From the NCBI GenBank assembly GCA_934630735.1, contig CAKTWK010000019.1:1-39615 (forward strand): a stretch of 39,615 bases of DNA, given 5' to 3'. Origin of the DNA: an uncultured Collinsella sp. Its GTDB lineage: Bacteria; Actinomycetota; Coriobacteriia; Coriobacteriales; Coriobacteriaceae. Shown piece by piece: positions 32,017-39,615 of this stretch. The notes under the pieces are model-generated. The model was not told where the DNA came from. It did no database searches and saw only the letters and a list, made by a program, of their open reading frames with translations. Each line of letters opens with the position of its first letter. The first letter of the stretch is position 1. The translations under genes were made by a program, and so were the position numbers.

Positions 32017-32499
32017 ATGCCAAAGACGCTTTTTATTGATGCCGACGCCTGCCCGGTCACGCGCGAGTCGATCGACTGCGCGCGGAGGGCGGGCGTCGCC
32101 GTCGTTATCGCCGGCAACAGCACGCAGAACCTGGAACGCCACATTCGCCGCGACGATCCGCGCGACCCCGAGCATGCGCGTCGGGGCTTTTGGGTCACGA
32201 CACTCGATGTGAGTGTGGGAGCCGATAGCGCCGACTTTGCCATTATCGAGCGCCTGCAGGCTGGCGACGTGGTCGTGACGCAGGACATAGGCCTAGCGAG
32301 CATGGTGCTCGGACGCGATGCCGCCGCCATCGGCGTGCGCGGGCGCGTCTACGATAAGGCGACCATCGACATGCAACTGTTTATTCGCCACGAGGAAAAG
32401 AAGGTGCGCCGCGCCGGGGGACGCACCCGCGGTCCGGCAGCCTTCACCAGCGAGGACCGAGCCCGCTTTAAACGCAACCTCACCGAGCTGTTACGCTAA
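32017..32499 (+). CDS. YaiI/YqxD-family protein (DUF188)
   Basis: 160 aa. The N-terminal FIDADACPV and the segments VVVIAGNSTQNL, GADSADFAIIERLQAGDVVVTQDIGLASMVL and GRVYDKATIDMQLFIRHEEKKVRRAGGRT-type stretches mark the DUF188 family, which has a PIN-like fold and acidic residues that could bind metal; a nuclease role is inferred from fold only. The family is often linked to no fixed operon. It has no gap to the membrane-protein gene upstream and converges on the permease gene. Confidence 0.9.
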   Translation: MPKTLFIDADACPVTRESIDCARRAGVAVVIAGNSTQNLERHIRRDDPRDPEHARRGFWVTTLDVSVGADSADFAIIERLQAGDVVVTQDIGLASMVLGRDAAAIGVRGRVYDKATIDMQLFIRHEEKKVRRAGGRTRGPAAFTSEDRARFKRNLTELLR

Positions 32500-32518
32500 A
32501 CAAGGTAGATTTTTGGGC

Positions 32519-33607
32519 TTAGAGACCAAAGGTGGAGAGAACGAGTCCCCAACCGGCGCCGATGACGTACATCATGACCAGGAACACGGCGTTTTCGCGA
32601 GCGCTGCGGTTGGTGCGGAACAGCACCAGGTAGCCCACGCCGGCAGAAATGAGCGTGCCGGCGAGCATCGGTGCCAGTTGCAGCGCACCTTCGAGGTACA
32701 ACTGCGTAATAACGACGCTGGCAGAGCAGTTGGGGATCAAACCGACAAGCGCCGAGCCCAGGACGGCGAGCGTCTCGTTGCCGCGCAGGAACTGCTCGAT
32801 TGCGGACTCGCCAAAGGTCTCAAGGACGGCGACCAGAATCAACGTCACCAGGAAAATGAATACTGATACCTGCACGGTATGCGAGATGGCGCTGCGGATG
32901 ATTGCCAGGATGGGCGCGCCCTCGTGGGAGTGGGAGTGATCGTGGCCATGATGGTGTTCATGCTCGCCCTCATGACCGTGATCGTGGCCGTGTCCGTGGT
33001 GGGGTTCGTCCTCGTCTTCATCGCAGCCGCAATGGTCGCGCTCACACAGCTCGTGGATGTGATCGGCGCTCACGCCCGCCTCGGCCACCTCATCAATGAT
33101 GTCGCCACCGCTGTGGTCATCGTGCGCGCAGTTCACGTGCGCCGGATTGACCGCGGTCCCCAGCACGGTGCGACGAATCGCCATATGCGCGCGGACGTTG
33201 CGGCGCAACCCGCGAACGGCGGCGTCCACGATAAAGCCCGTGACCAGCGCGATCAGCGCCTTCGAAGCCAAAAGCATCGCCATGGTCTGCACGGGAACCT
33301 GCTCGGCAAGCAACAGCGGCAGCATCTCATCTGAAGTCGAGAGGAAAACCGCAACCAGCGTGCCCAGCGTCACGACGCGGCCGGCGTACAGCGTCGCCGC
33401 CATGGCCGAAAACCCGCACTGTGGCACCATGCCCAGCAACGAGCCCACCACGGGGCCGGCGGCGCCCGCGCGTTTGATAGCACCGTTGACGCGGTCGCCC
33501 GCAACGTGCTCAAGTGTCTCGAGGGCAAGATACGTCACCAACAAAAACGGCACCAGGGACAGCGTGTCCTTGCCGGCGTCGAGCAGAATATCAATCAGTA
33601 AATCCAT
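32519..33607 (-). CDS. Putative metal-ion permease with His-rich loop
   Basis: 362 aa, about eight to ten membrane segments in two related halves. Each half holds a G-x-[VI]-P-x-C motif: GMVPQCGFSAMAATLYAGRV and GLIPNCSASVVITQLYLEG, which suggests an internal duplication and a cysteine-lined path. Between them is a soluble loop of about 80 residues, very rich in His, Asp and Glu (HGHGHDHGHEGEHEHHHG and neighbours), a plausible metal buffer. Relatives are annotated as putative manganese or arsenic efflux permeases; I cannot decide the metal. ATG 33607 follows AAAGG. It lies alone, convergent with the DUF188 gene. Confidence 0.7.
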   Translation of the reverse strand: MDLLIDILLDAGKDTLSLVPFLLVTYLALETLEHVAGDRVNGAIKRAGAAGPVVGSLLGMVPQCGFSAMAATLYAGRVVTLGTLVAVFLSTSDEMLPLLLAEQVPVQTMAMLLASKALIALVTGFIVDAAVRGLRRNVRAHMAIRRTVLGTAVNPAHVNCAHDDHSGGDIIDEVAEAGVSADHIHELCERDHCGCDEDEDEPHHGHGHDHGHEGEHEHHHGHDHSHSHEGAPILAIIRSAISHTVQVSVFIFLVTLILVAVLETFGESAIEQFLRGNETLAVLGSALVGLIPNCSASVVITQLYLEGALQLAPMLAGTLISAGVGYLVLFRTNRSARENAVFLVMMYVIGAGWGLVLSTFGL

Positions 33608-33778
33608 GACGGATGGAACCTTTCGTGTCTTTCGGCAACATTGTAAAAGTCCTAGCGGTCAACTAGGGTATTGTAGTTGTCCCGGGCGCGGTGCCAATAG
33701 TTGCCCATGGTAAACTATCATCTCGCCACAACTCAGTAACCACGAGCCGCGCGACGCGGCCCGTCCAAGGAGCAGCAT

Positions 33779-34747
33779 ATGAATGTTTCGCAAGCACTCG
33801 AATACGAGCGCCAGCCGTTTATCCCCATGTTTATCTACGGCGACCATGGCGCCATGGAGTCCGAGCGCCAGAAGGGCGAGGAGGCCCTCAAGGTGCTCGA
33901 GACCGAGTACTTTACCGCCGAGGGCGACCCAGGCTTCGACTTTGCCACCGTGCGCGACCTGGCCGACCGCAACCGCGACCTGTGCGACCAGATTGGCGAG
34001 GCGCGCCTGCGCAACGTGACGCCCGCGACGCTCTCGCGCGGCCTGTCCGACGCCGACACCTGCGCGGCCATCGGTAAGATGCAAAAGCGCACCGCCGCGT
34101 CCGTTATGCGCGAGATCCGCGGTGACCGCGACGCACTCGGCGTGGCCTATGCCCGCAAGCCCATCCAAGGCACGGTGTTGGGCATCGACATCGAGACCAC
34201 CGGTCGCGCGCCCGAGCGCGGCTACATCATCAACGTGGGCTGGGAGATCATGGATCTCACCAGCGACGCCGTGCCGCATGACGCCGAGGCACACTACTGC
34301 GGCCTGCCCGACATCTACCGCGGCGAGGATGTGCCGCTATCGAACATCCATCACATTACCTGGGACGACATCGACGGCAAAAAGCCGTTCCGCGAGAACA
34401 AGGAGCTGCAGAAGCAGCTGCTCAAGCTCATGAAGAAGTACCCGTACATGGCACACAATGCCGCCTTCGAGGACAGCTGGTTCAAAATTCATCTGGACGG
34501 TTACGCCGAGGCACGCCGCGCAGGCAAGATCATCGTCATCGACTCGCGCCAGATCTGCCGCAGCCTGGACGCCGACGTGCGCTCACTCCCCCGCGAGTCC
34601 GCGCCCGCTGCGCTCGAGAACTGGGCGCGCCGCCGTGGCACCCTCGCCGCCGACGCCAACGAGCAGCACCTGGGCCTGGACGACACCGACCTCATGCTCC
34701 GTACCGTCCAGGCCGAGTTCAACCTCAAGAACCTGTTTGCGAAATAA
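33779..34747 (+). CDS. DEDDh 3'-5' exonuclease-like protein
   Basis: 322 aa. The nuclease domain starts after about 130 residues: GIDIETTG (D137, E139, exonuclease motif I), NIHHITWDDI, HNAAFEDSWF (motif II) and HLGLDDTDLML with His and Asp in the DEDDh order (motif III). The N-terminal part has no recognised family and may dictate the substrate. This is a DnaQ-like RNase T/polymerase-epsilon-type exonuclease, probably working in repair or RNA turnover. AAGGAG precedes ATG 33779. It stands alone, with a strong terminator after it. Confidence 0.85.
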   Translation: MNVSQALEYERQPFIPMFIYGDHGAMESERQKGEEALKVLETEYFTAEGDPGFDFATVRDLADRNRDLCDQIGEARLRNVTPATLSRGLSDADTCAAIGKMQKRTAASVMREIRGDRDALGVAYARKPIQGTVLGIDIETTGRAPERGYIINVGWEIMDLTSDAVPHDAEAHYCGLPDIYRGEDVPLSNIHHITWDDIDGKKPFRENKELQKQLLKLMKKYPYMAHNAAFEDSWFKIHLDGYAEARRAGKIIVIDSRQICRSLDADVRSLPRESAPAALENWARRRGTLAADANEQHLGLDDTDLMLRTVQAEFNLKNLFAK

Positions 34748-34812
34748 CCGATCCATCTGCGAGAGCGCCTGCCAGGCACAGCGCAATCCGTCTGGGCGCA
34801 CCGGCACGCAAT

Positions 34813-34848
34813 AAACTAGGGCGCAGCCTTATGGCTGCGCCCTAGTTT
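34813..34848 (+). terminator. Strong intrinsic terminator after the exonuclease gene
   Basis: AAACTAGGGCGCAGCC (34813-34828), loop TTAT, perfect complement GGCTGCGCCCTAGTTT (34833-34848), then TC and an A-rich stretch. The A/T ends let it work in both directions. Confidence 0.85.
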
Positions 34849-35298
34849 TCATCAAAACGAGCGAATACGCATGCTTCGCACAGTCGAGTGGTTGGTCCAT
34901 CTACATTTTTCGAGTTGTTCGGCCAGCTGACCCACCAGTCAAGGCCCCTTGAACCGCAATCGAGCGCTGTAGTCGCCTTACTTTCGCAACAAAGCCCCAT
35001 TAATCTACCTGAATCAATTCGAATAGGACGTTACGATCGCACCATTCGCATAGGATAAGGCCGAATAACTCAAATTATGTTGGTTAGGCATCTGGGCGGT
35101 CGGCAAAAACGCCTAGAAGCTACGAATTCCCAACTAAAGTTCACCAAAAAGGGCGCAGCCGGCAGAAACCTCCCCGGCCGAAGCCGCCCCCTCGATATGA
35201 CAGCTCAAAACCCACCGTTCGCAGAAGATAAGCCGCGCCCCAATACCGTTGCCCGAAGTTTCGGGCGAACGCGGCGTCCGCTATGCCATCATGCGCGT
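34849..35298. other. Non-coding stretch upstream of AbiEi/DUF559-like copy 2
   Basis: Holds one copy of a 30-bp repeat (34896-34925) and otherwise AT-rich DNA. An in-frame extension of the downstream gene back to 35077 has no ribosome site and looks non-coding. Confidence 0.5.
34896..34925 (+). repeat. 30-bp direct repeat, left copy
   Basis: Matches 36526-36555 at 27 of 30 positions; the shared core is CTACATTTTTCGA followed by TTCGGCCA. Lies about 370 bases before the start of AbiEi/DUF559-like copy 2. Confidence 0.75.
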
Positions 35299-36507
35299 AT
35301 GGGAATCGTTCTGTCACATACCACGGCACGCGCTGTATACCAAACAGCCAACTCGCTCGCAAGCTACGCGACCGATCCCATACCTATGGAAAAGATCAGG
35401 GTGTCTGCGCCGACCACGTCCGACCTGGAAGCGGCACGAGCATGGCTCAACAGAAAGAATGTCGATTCTGAAAGCATCCATGTGCTGACGTTTTCCAATA
35501 ATGCCAAAAGGCACCGCAAGGGCTGCATCTGCCACTGCACGCGCTATATGTTTGATGCAGAAAGCTACCTAGAACTCGAACCGAACGTCTACATCGTCGA
35601 TATCAAGCTGTGCGCGTTAGAAGCAACAGCCGACCTCAACCTTTCGGAACTCGTTGAGTATTACTTTGAAATCTGCGGCTCCTACGCGCTTGAAACGTCC
35701 GACGAAACTCAATATCGCGAGCGCCCAGCCCTAACCAGCGTTGAAGAGCTCAGAGCCTTCTTTTCAGAGGCATCGGGGTATCGTGGATCCAATAAAGCCC
35801 TTAAGGCACTTTCTTATGTACGCGAAGGCTGTCGCTCCCCACTCGAAACGGCGTTTGTCATGATGCTGACAATGCCCAAGTCAATGGGTGGCTTAGCCAT
35901 ACGCGCGCTCAAAACGGATTATCCGATCCCAGTCCCCAAGAGATACGCCACCCTAACGCGACGGACGGTTTTCTACCTCGACGCGCTGCTCGAAAATTCG
36001 ATGACCGATATCGAATACAACGGCTTTTACCACGACGAGCCCGAGCAGCAATCAATTGACGAGGAGCGCCGAAACACGCTGCGAAACATGGGATATGCCG
36101 TTGTCACAGTTAGTCGTCATTCGTTTTTCAAGCAGTCTGCTTTTAGACGGGTCATGGAAGCGATTCGCATTCGCGAGAAGATCTGGCCCGGTCGACTCCC
36201 GGATAACTTCGCCATCCTGCAAGAAACTCTTCGTCAATTTGTATTGCGGCGCTACTTCGAATACGGTCGCCGCGTCCTGGAGACACTCAAAGAAGAAGAG
36301 GCCGCCAAGCGCGAAATTGCAAGCCAATATCCGCAAGCTGACGACCCGAGCATCAACGATGTGCCCGAACCCGACGACATGCAACACGTTGGGGCCCTTG
36401 CTGAAGAAATCAATGGGGCATGGGAATGCGACATGTCTGCAAAAATTGATGAAAACCGCACGGAAGACGACGCAATTATTGATTTAATTGAGAATTCGCT
36501 CTTCTAA
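35299..36507 (+). CDS. AbiEi/DUF559-like orphan protein, copy 2
   Basis: 402 aa from ATG 35299 (MGIVLSHTTARAVYQTANS). Same architecture as the gene at 26073-27122 though strongly diverged: an N-terminal IVLSHTTA motif, a middle GCRSPLETAFVMMLTMPKSMGGLA segment and a nuclease-like C-terminal domain with FYLDALLENSMTDIEYNGFYHD and RRNTLRNMGYAVVTVSRHSF. A Cys/His group (KGCICHCTRY) near residue 75 is unlike copy 1. There is no ribosome site, and TATGCC lies 15 bases upstream, so the mRNA may be leaderless. The C-terminal 100 residues are charged and acidic. Flanking 30-bp direct repeats suggest transfer. Function is unknown. Confidence 0.65.
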   Translation: MGIVLSHTTARAVYQTANSLASYATDPIPMEKIRVSAPTTSDLEAARAWLNRKNVDSESIHVLTFSNNAKRHRKGCICHCTRYMFDAESYLELEPNVYIVDIKLCALEATADLNLSELVEYYFEICGSYALETSDETQYRERPALTSVEELRAFFSEASGYRGSNKALKALSYVREGCRSPLETAFVMMLTMPKSMGGLAIRALKTDYPIPVPKRYATLTRRTVFYLDALLENSMTDIEYNGFYHDEPEQQSIDEERRNTLRNMGYAVVTVSRHSFFKQSAFRRVMEAIRIREKIWPGRLPDNFAILQETLRQFVLRRYFEYGRRVLETLKEEEAAKREIASQYPQADDPSINDVPEPDDMQHVGALAEEINGAWECDMSAKIDENRTEDDAIIDLIENSLF

Positions 36508-36525
36508 AGGCGGTCTCTGCAGATG

Positions 36526-36555
36526 TCCACCTACATTTTTCGACTTATTCGGCCA
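36526..36555 (+). repeat. 30-bp direct repeat, right copy
   Basis: Begins 19 bases after the stop of AbiEi/DUF559-like copy 2 and differs from 34896-34925 at three positions only. See the left copy. Confidence 0.75.
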
Positions 36556-36822
36556 CCGATGTGCCTGATTGGCTACGGCAATGCTCAATATACCCTTAGA
36601 TAAAACTGATTCTGCAGGAACTCCCGTAGAGAAAGAACTGATTCTCACGATATTTAACAAGATTAAGTACAAATATGAACAGTTCTACTGCTTCTCGAGA
36701 CGGCTTTCTTAGCATGCTGGCCGAACATCTCGAAATATGTTGGCGAGCATTGCGTCGATGCATCTCAACCCACAGATAATCGCAGAGGCGGCAAGCAGTC
36801 ATCGAAATTATCGCCTATTGTA
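36556..36822. other. AT-rich intergenic DNA before the metal-resistance locus
   Basis: No gene or clear structure seen. Short ORFs here lack ribosome sites. Confidence 0.4.
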
Positions 36823-36850
36823 TTGACATATGAACATGCGCTCATATACT
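36823..36850 (+). promoter_or_regulatory. Sigma70-type promoter of the metal-resistance operon
   Basis: TTGACA (36823-36828), 16-bp spacer, TATACT (36845-36850): a near-consensus promoter whose spacer is filled by operator 1. Confidence 0.8.
36828..36847. promoter_or_regulatory. ArsR/SmtB operator 1
   Basis: ATATGAACATGCGCTCATAT, an imperfect palindrome (ATATGA-N8-TCATAT) lying between -35 and -10. It is the exact reverse complement of operator 2. Confidence 0.8.
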
Positions 36851-36862
36851 CGGAAGTAAGTT

Positions 36863-36882
36863 ATATGAGCGCATGTTCATAT
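36863..36882. promoter_or_regulatory. ArsR/SmtB operator 2
   Basis: ATATGAGCGCATGTTCATAT, 15 bases after operator 1 and just before the GAAAGGA ribosome site of the repressor gene. Binding would block initiation or early elongation. Confidence 0.8.
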
Positions 36883-36896
36883 GAAAGGATATTGCA

Positions 36897-37262
36897 ATGA
36901 GCATCCGCGTTGATGAAACGAAACCCGACATCGAGGCCACCGAACCCGCGATCCCCACCACCTGCTCGCCCGAGGATCTTCCCGACGAGGAACTTCTCTA
37001 CGACCTCGCCGACCTGTTCAAGGTCTTCAGCGACACCACGCGCATCAAGATTCTCTATGCCCTCATGGGCCGCGAGCTCTGCGTGGCCGACATCGCCGAG
37101 GCGACCGCAACCTCGCAGTCGGCAGTATCGCACCAGCTGCGCACGCTTAAGCAGTCGCACCTGGTCAAGTTCCGCCGCGACGGCCGCAACATCCTCTACT
37201 CGCTTGCCGATGATCACGTCTACACCATGCTCAACCAGGGCATGAGCCATATCTGCGAATAG
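36897..37262 (+). CDS. ArsR/SmtB-family metal-sensing repressor
   Basis: 121 aa winged-helix repressor. DLFKVFSDTTRIKILYALMGRELCVADIAEATATSQSAVSHQLRTLKQSHLVKFRRDGRNILYSL is the typical fold, with recognition helix SQSAVSHQLRTL. The alpha-3 box reads ELCVAD, one cysteine only, so a CadC/ArsR thiolate site is incomplete. The C-terminal helix DDHVYTMLNQGMSHICE keeps all four ligands of the SmtB/CzrA alpha-5 zinc site (Asp, His, His, Glu in register with D104, H106, H117, E120 of SmtB). Zinc sensing is therefore favoured. Autoregulation through the two operators upstream is very likely; metal binding would release them. Confidence 0.92.
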   Translation: MSIRVDETKPDIEATEPAIPTTCSPEDLPDEELLYDLADLFKVFSDTTRIKILYALMGRELCVADIAEATATSQSAVSHQLRTLKQSHLVKFRRDGRNILYSLADDHVYTMLNQGMSHICE

Positions 37263-37324
37263 TAACCAACCACGGCACCAGCGCGGCCTGCACCCAAGCC
37301 GCAAAACAAGGAAAGGAACCCACC

Positions 37325-37543
37325 ATGAAAAAGCAGTTTAAACTCGACGAGATCGACTGCGCCAACTGCGCGCGCGAGCTTCAGGACGAGCTGGCCAAGC
37401 TCGAGGGCGTCAAATCCGTATCGGTCAACTTTATGACACAGAAGCTGACGCTCGAAGCTGATGACGCCGAGTTCGACGAGGTGCTCAACCGCGTTGTAGA
37501 GTTCACCGCCGACGCCGAGCCGGACTGCGAGATCATTCTCTAG
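37325..37543 (+). CDS. Free-standing heavy-metal-associated (HMA) protein
   Basis: 72 aa ferredoxin-like metallochaperone. FKLDEIDCANCARELQDEL carries the CxxC metal site (Cys12 and Cys15), and GVKSVSVNFMTQKLTLEAD forms the typical second and third strands. ZntA-like ATPases usually carry this domain at their N-terminus; here the ATPase lacks one, so this protein probably delivers the ion. The acidic tail (DADAEPDCEIIL) has one more cysteine. An AAGGAAAGGAA ribosome site precedes the ATG, 62 bases after the repressor gene. Confidence 0.9.
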   Translation: MKKQFKLDEIDCANCARELQDELAKLEGVKSVSVNFMTQKLTLEADDAEFDEVLNRVVEFTADAEPDCEIIL

Positions 37544-37564
37544 CCCAGGTTTACGCCAACCTGC

Positions 37565-37587
37565 AAGGCCGCGCTTGCTGCGGCCTT
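37565..37587 (+). terminator. Hairpin between chaperone and ATPase genes
   Basis: AAGGCCGC, loop GCTTGCT, GCGGCCTT, then TGC without a U-run. May attenuate readthrough into the ATPase gene. Confidence 0.4.
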
Positions 37588-37600
37588 TGCTCGCGAAATT

Positions 37601-37620
37601 ATATGAGCGCGTGTTCATAC
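37601..37620. promoter_or_regulatory. Third ArsR/SmtB operator, at the ATPase gene
   Basis: ATATGAGCGCGTGTTCATAC matches operator 2 at 18 of 20 positions. It overlaps a possible -10 (TTATAT, 37599-37604) with TTGCTG 18 bases upstream as a weak -35, so the ATPase gene may have its own metal-responsive promoter. Confidence 0.75.
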
Positions 37621-37643
37621 ATTCAAATGGGAGGATACGAGTC

Positions 37644-39596
37644 ATGGCCACCACCGACCCCAAAAAGAAAAAGAAAAAGCGCAAGGAAAAAGAGTCGCTC
37701 GAGCATAAGCGCAACCGCATCCTGGTAGCGCTGAGCATTTTTGCCGTGGTGTACGCCCTCGATGAGCTCGGCACCCTCACCGCCGCATTCGGCACCCCGG
37801 GCGACATCTACGCCAGCTTTGTGCTGTTCCTCGTGCCGTTTTTGATTGCCGGCTACGACGTACTGCAAAAGGCTTTCAATAACATCCGCCGCGGCAAGGC
37901 CTTCGACGAGAGCTTCCTCATGGCCGTCGCGACTATCGGCGCGTTTGCCATGGTGCTCTTCCCCGACACCGACCCGCACATGGCCGAAGGCGCCGCCGTC
38001 ATGCTGTTCTACCAGGTCGGCGAGTTGTTCCAGGCATACGCCGTGGGCAAGAGCCGCAAGTCGATCAGCGCCATGATGGACATCGCACCCGGCTACGCTA
38101 ACGTCGAGCAAGCCGACGGCACACTCGAACAGGTCTTTCCCGATGACATCGCCGTCGGCACCGTGATCGTGGTCAAGCCCGGCGAGCGCGTGCCTATCGA
38201 CGGCGTCATCGTCGAGGGCGAAACCCAACTCGACACTGCCGCGCTCACGGGCGAGTCAGCCCCCCGCCCCGCTAAGTCCGGCGACGACATCATCAGCGGC
38301 TGCATCAACATGACGGGCCTCATCTACGTGCGCACCACCAAGCCCTTTGGCGAGTCCACCGTCGCGCGCGTCCTGGAGCTCGTGGAGAATGCCAGCGAAA
38401 AGAAGGCGCGCACCGAGAACTTCATCACGCGCTTTGCCCGCGTCTACACCCCCGCCGTCACCGGCGCGGCAACGGTGCTCGCACTCGGCGGCGGCCTGGT
38501 GACTGGCGCTTGGTCCGATTGGATCCTGCGCGGCCTGACCTTCCTGGTCGTCAGCTGCCCGTGCGCGCTCGTGATCAGCGTGCCGCTGAGCTTCTTTGGC
38601 GGCATCGGCGGTGCCTCCAAGCTGGGCGTTCTCATCAAGGGCTCCAACTACCTCGAGGCGCTCGCCGACGTGGACACCGTCGTCTTCGACAAAACCGGCA
38701 CGCTCACCAACGGAACGTTCTCGGTCGTCGCGGTGCACCCCGAGGCAGGCTATACCGAGCAATCGTTGCTTGAAGTCGCAGCCCTCGCCGAGTCATTCTC
38801 CGACCATCCCATCGCGCAGTCGGTACGCACCGCCTTCCAAGGCGAACTCGATCCCAAGCGCGTGACGGATTCCACTAATGACGCGGGCCACGGCGTGACG
38901 GCGACCATCGACGGCAAGCACGTCGTCGTCGGCAACGCCAAGATGCTCGCCACGGCCGGCATTGAAGCACCGGACTGTGAGGTTGTCGGCACAATCCTCC
39001 ACGTGCTTGTTGACGGCGTGTACGCCGGCCACATCGTGATTGCAGACACCGTTAAGACCGATGCCGAGCAGACGATCCGCGACCTGCACGCCGCCGGCAT
39101 CAAGCGCACCGTTATGCTCACGGGCGACCGCGAGGAAGTGGCCGCTGCGGTGGCCAAGCAGCTCGGCCTCGACGAGTTCCATGCGCAACTGCTGCCGGGT
39201 GACAAGGTCGAGCGTGTTGAAGCGCTGCTCGCGGCCGAAAGCGGCAAGGGCAAGCTCGCCTTTGTCGGCGACGGCATAAACGATGCGCCCGTGCTCACCC
39301 GTGCCGATGTGGGCATTGCCATGGGCGCCATGGGATCCGACGCCGCGATTGAGGCCGCCGACGTGGTGCTCATGGACGACAAACCGTCCAATATTTCCCG
39401 CGCGATCCGCGTGGCGCGCAAGACCATGTCGATTGTTTGGCAGAACATCATCTTTGCGCTGGGTATTAAGCTGCTGATTTTGGTGCTTGCGGCGCTGGGC
39501 ATCGCCAATATGTGGCTTGCCGTCTTTGGCGACGTGGGCGTGGCGATCATCGCCATCCTGAACGCCATGCGCGCGATGGGTGTCAAGAACCTGTAG
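37644..39596 (+). CDS. Heavy-metal P1B-type ATPase, Zn/Cd/Pb type
   Basis: 650 aa export pump of the cell membrane. Motifs in order: TGES (actuator), SCPCALVIS (CPC in the metal path, near residue 305), DKTGTLTNGTF (phosphorylated Asp near 350), SDHPIAQSV (nucleotide-binding HP motif), MLTGDREE and GDGINDAP. In the last segments GIKLLILVLAAL and FGDVGVAIIAILNAMR keep the Lys and Asp that mark the zinc/cadmium/lead branch (ZntA-like) over the copper branch. No HMA domain is fused; a lysine-rich start (KKKKKKRKEKE) replaces it. ATG 37644 is preceded by GGGAGGA at about 8 nt; the longer reading from 37575 would include the operator. It is the last gene of the window. Confidence 0.95.
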   Translation: MATTDPKKKKKKRKEKESLEHKRNRILVALSIFAVVYALDELGTLTAAFGTPGDIYASFVLFLVPFLIAGYDVLQKAFNNIRRGKAFDESFLMAVATIGAFAMVLFPDTDPHMAEGAAVMLFYQVGELFQAYAVGKSRKSISAMMDIAPGYANVEQADGTLEQVFPDDIAVGTVIVVKPGERVPIDGVIVEGETQLDTAALTGESAPRPAKSGDDIISGCINMTGLIYVRTTKPFGESTVARVLELVENASEKKARTENFITRFARVYTPAVTGAATVLALGGGLVTGAWSDWILRGLTFLVVSCPCALVISVPLSFFGGIGGASKLGVLIKGSNYLEALADVDTVVFDKTGTLTNGTFSVVAVHPEAGYTEQSLLEVAALAESFSDHPIAQSVRTAFQGELDPKRVTDSTNDAGHGVTATIDGKHVVVGNAKMLATAGIEAPDCEVVGTILHVLVDGVYAGHIVIADTVKTDAEQTIRDLHAAGIKRTVMLTGDREEVAAAVAKQLGLDEFHAQLLPGDKVERVEALLAAESGKGKLAFVGDGINDAPVLTRADVGIAMGAMGSDAAIEAADVVLMDDKPSNISRAIRVARKTMSIVWQNIIFALGIKLLILVLAALGIANMWLAVFGDVGVAIIAILNAMRAMGVKNL

Positions 39597-39615
39597 CGCT
39601 CGTGGTTCCTCCGGC

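Noticed and set aside
35077..35298. N-terminal extension of AbiEi/DUF559-like copy 2
   Set aside because: No ribosome site, low-quality Arg/Pro-rich sequence, and the family motif IVLSHTTA normally sits at the very N-terminus.
1..39615. CRISPR arrays, tRNA or rRNA genes, integrase or transposase genes
   Set aside because: I looked for regularly spaced repeats, tRNA cloverleafs and recombinase signatures and recognised none; a tRNA scan could confirm this.

Overview
The window looks like a chromosomal segment from a high-GC gut actinobacterium of the class Coriobacteriia, most likely Collinsella or a close relative. This rests on GC-rich codon use, the ATP-type PEP carboxykinase, the compact serC-serA pair and two copies of an AbiEi/DUF559-like family that I associate with this class. 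It is an inference, not a database result. No rRNA, tRNA, CRISPR array, integrase or transposase gene is visible.

Layout. 1-6.0 kb: partial pckA (minus), a polysaccharide-flippase-like membrane protein (plus), a structured intergenic element, a PP1-like metallophosphoesterase (minus) and a K+/H+ antiporter with RCK-type C-terminal domains (plus). 6.3-22.8 kb: one co-directional minus-strand block that is a type 1 BREX phage-defence system. In transcription order it reads brxA, brxB, brxC, pglX N-terminal part, an inserted HEPN-winged-helix gene, pglX C-terminal part, pglZ, brxL, a 454-aa unknown protein and a 63-aa acidic protein. 23.0-25.8 kb: a small solo antitoxin-like gene, then serC and serA (serine biosynthesis) closed by a strong terminator. 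26.0-32.5 kb: an AbiEi/DUF559-like gene, an M20 peptidase, a DUF1015-like protein, two tandem histidine phosphatases, a nitroreductase, an HdeD-like membrane protein and a DUF188 protein. 32.5-36.5 kb: a His-rich metal permease, a DEDDh exonuclease and a second AbiEi/DUF559-like gene between 30-bp direct repeats. 36.8-39.6 kb: a zinc-type resistance locus (ArsR/SmtB repressor, free-standing HMA metallochaperone, CPC-type P-ATPase) with three near-identical operator palindromes.

Most notable is the BREX locus. PglX, normally a single methyltransferase of about 1200 aa, is cut into an 840-aa part carrying the SAM and NPPY motifs plus target-recognition region, and a 322-aa C-terminal part. The AT-richer gene between them encodes an RNSLAH (Rx4H) HEPN motif and a C-terminal winged helix. 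The lowered GC extends from that gene into the target-recognition end of pglX, as if specificity region and HEPN gene arrived together. In addition, the first gene, brxA, has a G10 tract at its start. A better-supported upstream GTG start (GGAG, 8-nt spacing, position 22753) reads through that tract and would be in frame with brxA at 9 or 12 G but is out of frame at the 10 G seen here, which is the layout of a phase-variable ON/OFF switch. Two unrecognised genes close the operon and may be accessory BREX components.

Elsewhere, REP-like and palindromic intergenic elements lie near 1.36, 3.14, 6.07 and 30.44 kb. The metal-resistance locus is laid out as an autoregulated unit in which the ATPase gene also has its own operator.
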